Assembly (NCBI GenBank): GCA_050084985.1
Contig: JBITNC010000001.1
Span: 196,664,001-196,728,000 of the forward strand
Source: Nageia nagi
Lineage: Eukaryota; Pinophyta
DNA length: 64,000 nucleotides
Reading direction: 5' to 3'
In this document: positions 59,460-64,000 of the stretch, in pieces
Position numbering within the stretch: the first letter of the stretch is position 1
How the letters are laid out: each line of letters begins with the position of its first letter
Translations under genes and position numbers: made by a program
The notes under the pieces: generated by a model
What the model was told of the DNA's origin: nothing
The model's database searches: none
What the model saw: the letters and a program-made list of their open reading frames with translations, nothing else

Positions 59460-59960
59460 ATGCAAACATTGGGAAGGTTGATGGAGAGGGCAAGTGCAAT
59501 GGGGAGTTGTGGGGAGGAACTAACCCGAGTAAAGGCTTGTTCTAATGTGGAAATACAAAATAATTTATGGTGGTATGATATGATCATGTTGGGCTTTAGA
59601 GGAATGGTCAAGGTAGGTATATTTGTCACCATTAAAAGGGTAGTTAAAGAGCATGCCAAATTGACCATTATTGTATCATATGCCATAGCAGGGCTTTCAA
59701 CCTTGGTTTCTACCTTCTATTATACAAAGTTCATTGTTGCCATGTCGGTTGTGGGTGGTGCCTTAAGCTATATTAGAACCACCTTTGGTATAATTTATTT
59801 CAAAGAAAAAATAAGATCATTGGTTGGTATTTTAGTGATACATTTAGGAATCAACCATACCATCTTAACTTCTTCTACCTACATGCAAACTATAAATACA
59901 TTATCAATTATTTTTTATTTTGCAAAATTCTTAGATATAATTTGCAAGATTTCACAATAC
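59460..59960 (+). pseudogene. Cationic amino acid transporter fragment, copy c (longest open)
   Basis: This is open for 171 codons from an ATG at 59460. Visible in order are GEELTRVKACSNVEIQNN, LWWYDMIMLGFRGM, KVGIFVTIKRVVKEHAKLTI, SYAIAGLSTLVSTFYYTKF and VGGALSYIRTTFG. These match the plant CAT pattern of ExLxRVxxRS, WxDLxxLGIGGM, GVFVTxGR, SYAIAGLSALLSxFCYTEF and GGAFSYLRVTFG. After TTFG the frame departs from the family (FKEKIRSLVG), so a shift or intron edge lies there. Only about a quarter of the protein is present. Confidence 0.72.
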
Positions 59961-62900
59961 CCATGTATTTCTTGATAAACCATAGGAATGAAATGGAGAT
60001 GCACCCTACATATAGATTAATGATTGGGAAGGGGTGTCAAGTTGGCAATAAACATGATAATGGTATGTAGATGCATTTATTACTCTAGATCACTACTCGA
60101 AGAGGTTGAAATCCATAACTAGTAATAGTATATTTTCCACTCAATATAATACAATATAGTGTGTTGTCCTATCTTTTTTATTTTCATTCTACATAAAATA
60201 TAAGCATTGTATTGACCCAAATTGAATATTTTCAAAGAATATCTATGATTAGTTCCCCTATCAATACAATTTATCCTATAATCAATAGTTTGTGTAACTC
60301 ATCCAAAAATCAACAAGGCTTGCATTCATAGTTTTTATATCTTGTTGTAAGGTATGAGGAGAAGGAGTTTATGTAGGAAATAAATATGCATCAATAATAG
60401 TTTTAATATCTTATTGTAAAGTACAAGGAGCATGATTTTATGTTAGGAATATGCATGCACCAATAAAATTATCTATATTTCAAGAATAGAATAGTAAGAG
60501 CATGGGAGGTGCTCATAATAAAGTGTTCATTTCCCAAGGAATTGATTTAAAGAAAATAGAGTAAGTTGAACATAATTGTAAACATCAAGCTAAGATACAT
60601 AAAGATATGTTTTCACCAAGTAAAAAATCCTATGAATACAATCAAAGGATCTTTGTAGTTTGAACTTCATGCCCTTCTAATGTCACATTACTAACACTTG
60701 AGTTAGTAATAGTATAGTTTAAACTTTATCCCATTCAATAATTTATGGATTTCTATACATACAAGAATGTTTGTTGTAGTTGTTCATATGTGCACAAATA
60801 CTAGATATTGACCACTAATTTTGAAAGTATAGCATTATTCATTTCTTTCTTCAATTATAAAACATTCAATCATAAGAGATTTTAGCAAGGAAACATTCAC
60901 ATACAAATGTAAACCACATTTCATGGCCACACAATAAATTCATACCAACAAAGCATCTTTTGGAGTCAAGTGACACCAAATTCGAGGCAACTGTTGAAAT
61001 CAATCATTTACAATATGGAGAAAATTATGAGGGTAATATTTTTATTTAATTTTGTTATTTAGTTTTTTAGCTATTTTTTTTTTAGATTGTTTCAATATAA
61101 AACTATAAGTAAAGAATCAATAATAAAGTATATAGATAAAAGTACAACACTATATAAAGTGATATTAACCTTTTAAGCACTTGAAAACCACATTAGGGAA
61201 AAAATTGAGCTCCATAAAAATCATATTTCTTATTATTCAAATTATTTAACTCCACTTAAAATGAGTTAGTACATTGATATAAGGGAAATAGTTTGACTTG
61301 CCAATCCACCAATATTGAATATTGATCATTGACCTCCTCGTCGTGGTTGAGGTCATGGTTGTGGTGCTCATTAACCTTATTTTTATATCATCATATCCCT
61401 GATTGAGCCTCTCAATCATATATTTTGTGGGTTTATTATAAATACATATTCTATGGTTTGTAACCCTATTGTATATGTCTACAGAATTTTATTAAATAAA
61501 CCTTCTATATATATTTCATGCTCAATAATTAATATTTTTCATAGCATTGTTTGTATTTGGTATTAGAGTTTTATGAACTTATTGTTGTGTTGAGTTTACT
61601 TTAATGAATTATAATCTTTGATTACTTATGGTGAGTTATCAACATGGCTAGAAGAACCATATCAATGGGTAAAAATAATAAATCTTGCAAACCAAGATAT
61701 TAAAGAATTTATCTACCTATATATCTTCAAATTCCAATATATTATTTTCTAGGAGTAAGTTTCATGAATCCTACATGTTCTCTTCATTTTGATTACTTAA
61801 TTATCTTGTGTTATATTTAACCAAACACCATCTTTGCTACATTATGGTTTTCTTCTTTATTTATGTCCTCAAATGTACTTATAGTCTATATATTTATAGA
61901 GTGCAAAAAGAGACCAACAAATTACATGGCAACAAAAGTTCACAATAAAATGTAAAATATGAATGACCATATTTAGTTTAATAATATGGTCCAACCACTA
62001 TAACTCTTACAAATTCCTCAAATATGAATAATATATCTATAATATTTTCTACATAATATCACCAATTTTGAGTGGAAACTATTTGTTTAGATCAAAAATG
62101 ATTTGATTCCTTCCAACTTTGATAGAAAAGAAAAAAATATCGCAACAGTACCAAAGAATAAAAAAATACACTATGTCAAAGGAGTAGAATGATAGCTTCC
62201 AAAATGAAAAATGAGAATGATTAGAAACAAATTAACATCACATAAGAGAGATTGTAATGAAATGTAAATGCTCTAAAAATGTATTGTGTACCTTAAGTGC
62301 TAATCAGTTTAACTGATAAAAAAACATTAAACCAATGGGTGCCATGGTTGACATGCCACGTAATAAGAATCAAGCAAAAATGTGTATTCTTGAGATATAC
62401 CAAATTAGTAGTAGTGATTATCAAGAAACACGATATAAAGTGCCAAAAAAATAATAAAATATTCTCCTTTGGATGTACAGCCATAAACATGAGGTAATGA
62501 TTACTGATGGGTGTAGTTATGAAAAATTTCAAACCTCCAAACTCAATTTTGAAGGATTTAGAGGCTCTAAAATGGGACCATTCCTCCAAATTTTAGTTTA
62601 TTGCTCAACGTATAAAATTTTAAAATATTTCCAATAATTCAAATGGTTTGTAAATCAAATTCCTATAATAAATGCTATGGTTATCTAAATTTGGGTTTGG
62701 ATTTGATCTGATTGTGATATAAGAAATTCTTCGGTCACTTATGATTCTAAAACAAATGATGACTTCCTTGATGTGGGAGATTTATCGGTATTTTCTCCAT
62801 TTTTAATAGAGGGACTAGATAAATCTTCTATTGTATAATATTCTCCTAGATGAATAGATAGTTATCCAACTTCATCAACATTAGAGTAAACTTAAGAGTG

Positions 62901-63849
62901 CTTTTTTTCCTAGAAAAATCTTCTAAAATATTTTCTAACATAGTGTAGCCTATGGGAAAATTCAACTATGAAAATAGAGGAAATAGTAAGCCTTTAAAGT
63001 ATCCTTAGGATCACAACCTGTGAAAATATTTGTGGTTAATCTTATTGAAGCCTTCTTCATCCTCTTCTTTGATAAAAAAACCTTTTAAGTTTATAGACTA
63101 TGAAGGATTATTCTTTGGTATTGTTATGATATTTTTTCTTTTCTATCAAATTCATATAATTGGGCATCATTGAAAGAGATTCATCATGTTACTCATCAAT
63201 GCCTTATTTTTTATGGATGTTTTGATCCAAATCTAGATACCACCTTTAGAAAAATTATGATTCAAAGTGTAGATTGTATCTAATGATTATTATTATAATT
63301 TAACACATAAGAAAAGCTATTGGTAAAGAATATTTCTTGATATAAATACTTTAAATAATGAAAATCGTAAAAGAATATAAAAAAGCATTATAGCTTGTAC
63401 TTTTTGCATAATGTATAAGTGCATAGGATTCTTAGTTTTGATTGGTAATTTTTCCATCTTTTAATTCTTTTGTATGGATCTTGATTGATCCATACATTAA
63501 AGATGATGTGTGCAAGGCTTTAGGCATTTTAGATGCTAAAGATTATTGGACATGAAATGAAATAAAAAAATCTACCAATCAAGATAAATTTTGAGACTTA
63601 AAGTTATGCAGTTTTTGTTATGAACCATTTCATAGTCTAATATTTAATTAAGGGAAAGTGAAGTAATGGGGAAAAATATATGCAAAATTCATTAACTTCC
63701 AATGATTTTTCCTCTTTCTTTCTAGGAAATAATAGAGCTTCTCTAGTGCTATATAAGGTTGCTATGCTATGGGAAAATTCTAGAAACTTGTCAAGAATAA
63801 GGGAGAAAAAATGAAGAGGGAGAGAGAGAGAGTGGTTCATTTTTTATAT

Positions 63850-64000
63850 TAGGGGCATACGAGGTTGCATTGATGCAGATGATAGGAAGTATGGTTGAGA
63901 GGGTGAGTGTAATTGGTAGTTGTAGGGAGGAACTAACCTAAGTAAAAGCTTGTTCTCATGTAGAAAGATAAAACAATTTACGATGGTATGATATGGTAGT
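63850..64000 (+). pseudogene. Cationic amino acid transporter fragment, copy d (cut by window end)
   Basis: CREELT-VKACSHVE and NNLRWYDMVV are readable, with a stop inside. It continues past the window. Confidence 0.6.

Larger units (their letters stand above)
58995..64000 (+). repeat. 4.4-kb array, copies 3 and 4 (window ends inside)
   Basis: The array resumes at ATAATGTATAAGTGCA. GCATTTTAGATGCTAAAGAT recurs near 59116 and 63522, and the GGAGGAACTAACC of the transporter fragment near 59513 and 63925, giving a period of about 4.41 kb with no insertion between. The primer-site-like TGGTATTAGAG is near 61559. No other gene is seen in 60000-63780. Confidence 0.8.

Noticed and set aside
59460-59960. 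A functional transporter gene
   Set aside because: Only the first two to three helices are present, a conserved Gly is Arg in more than one copy, and the family similarity stops after TTFG.

Overview
This is plant nuclear DNA, AT-rich and made almost entirely of transposable elements and old gene fragments. The features that point to plants are Ty1/copia elements with gag, integrase, reverse transcriptase (RT) and RNase H and initiator-Met tRNA primer sites; a Tat/Ogre-like Ty3 gag; a plant mobile domain (PMD) gene with plant-type introns; plant LINE endonuclease/RT/zf-RVT/RNase H; a hAT-like DNA element; and shards of a cationic amino acid transporter and a DnaJ gene. The depth of nesting and decay would suit a large, slowly turning-over genome such as a gymnosperm's, but that is inference. 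I see no intact ordinary host gene, rRNA, tRNA or CRISPR array.

Layout, oldest layer first. (1) The substrate is a tandem repeat with a period near 4.4 kb, seen at 564-3565, 20696-20824, 28855-35885 and about 58995-64000. Each unit carries a fragment of a cationic amino acid transporter (CAT/APC family). One unit also holds a Ty3 integrase shard and a J-domain fragment. (2) A copia element, E1 (3566-20695, + strand, 516-bp LTRs), sits in this array. A sister copy, E2 (7905-16378, - strand, 499-bp LTRs), is inserted head-on into the gag of E1. (3) A young 8.03-kb element, E3 (20825-28854, - strand), lies 124 bp past E1, has 877-bp LTRs and a perfect TAAAT target duplication, and carries only gag, plus a spliced PMD gene in antisense and four kinds of tandem repeat. 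(4) Between 35.9 and 59 kb are LINE remnants. A minus-strand LINE endonuclease is split by copia element E5 (37179-52399, - strand, target duplication CCACT). E5 is split by copia element E6 (38671-47975, + strand). E6 is split by a hAT-like element (41552-45649).

How the parts work together: E3 is the most notable object. Its gag strand and its PMD gene converge. The PMD gene has its own TATA box, a 5' UTR intron and an in-frame coding intron, which survive in a retroelement because they are antisense to the element's RNA. The PMD reading frame and gag each carry one nonsense codon and are otherwise open. No pol is present, so E3 must have moved using enzymes from another element. The copia elements all have stops and frameshifts and look dead. 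All boundaries were read by eye from LTR pairs, primer sites, polypurine tracts and target-site duplications; percentages are hand counts.
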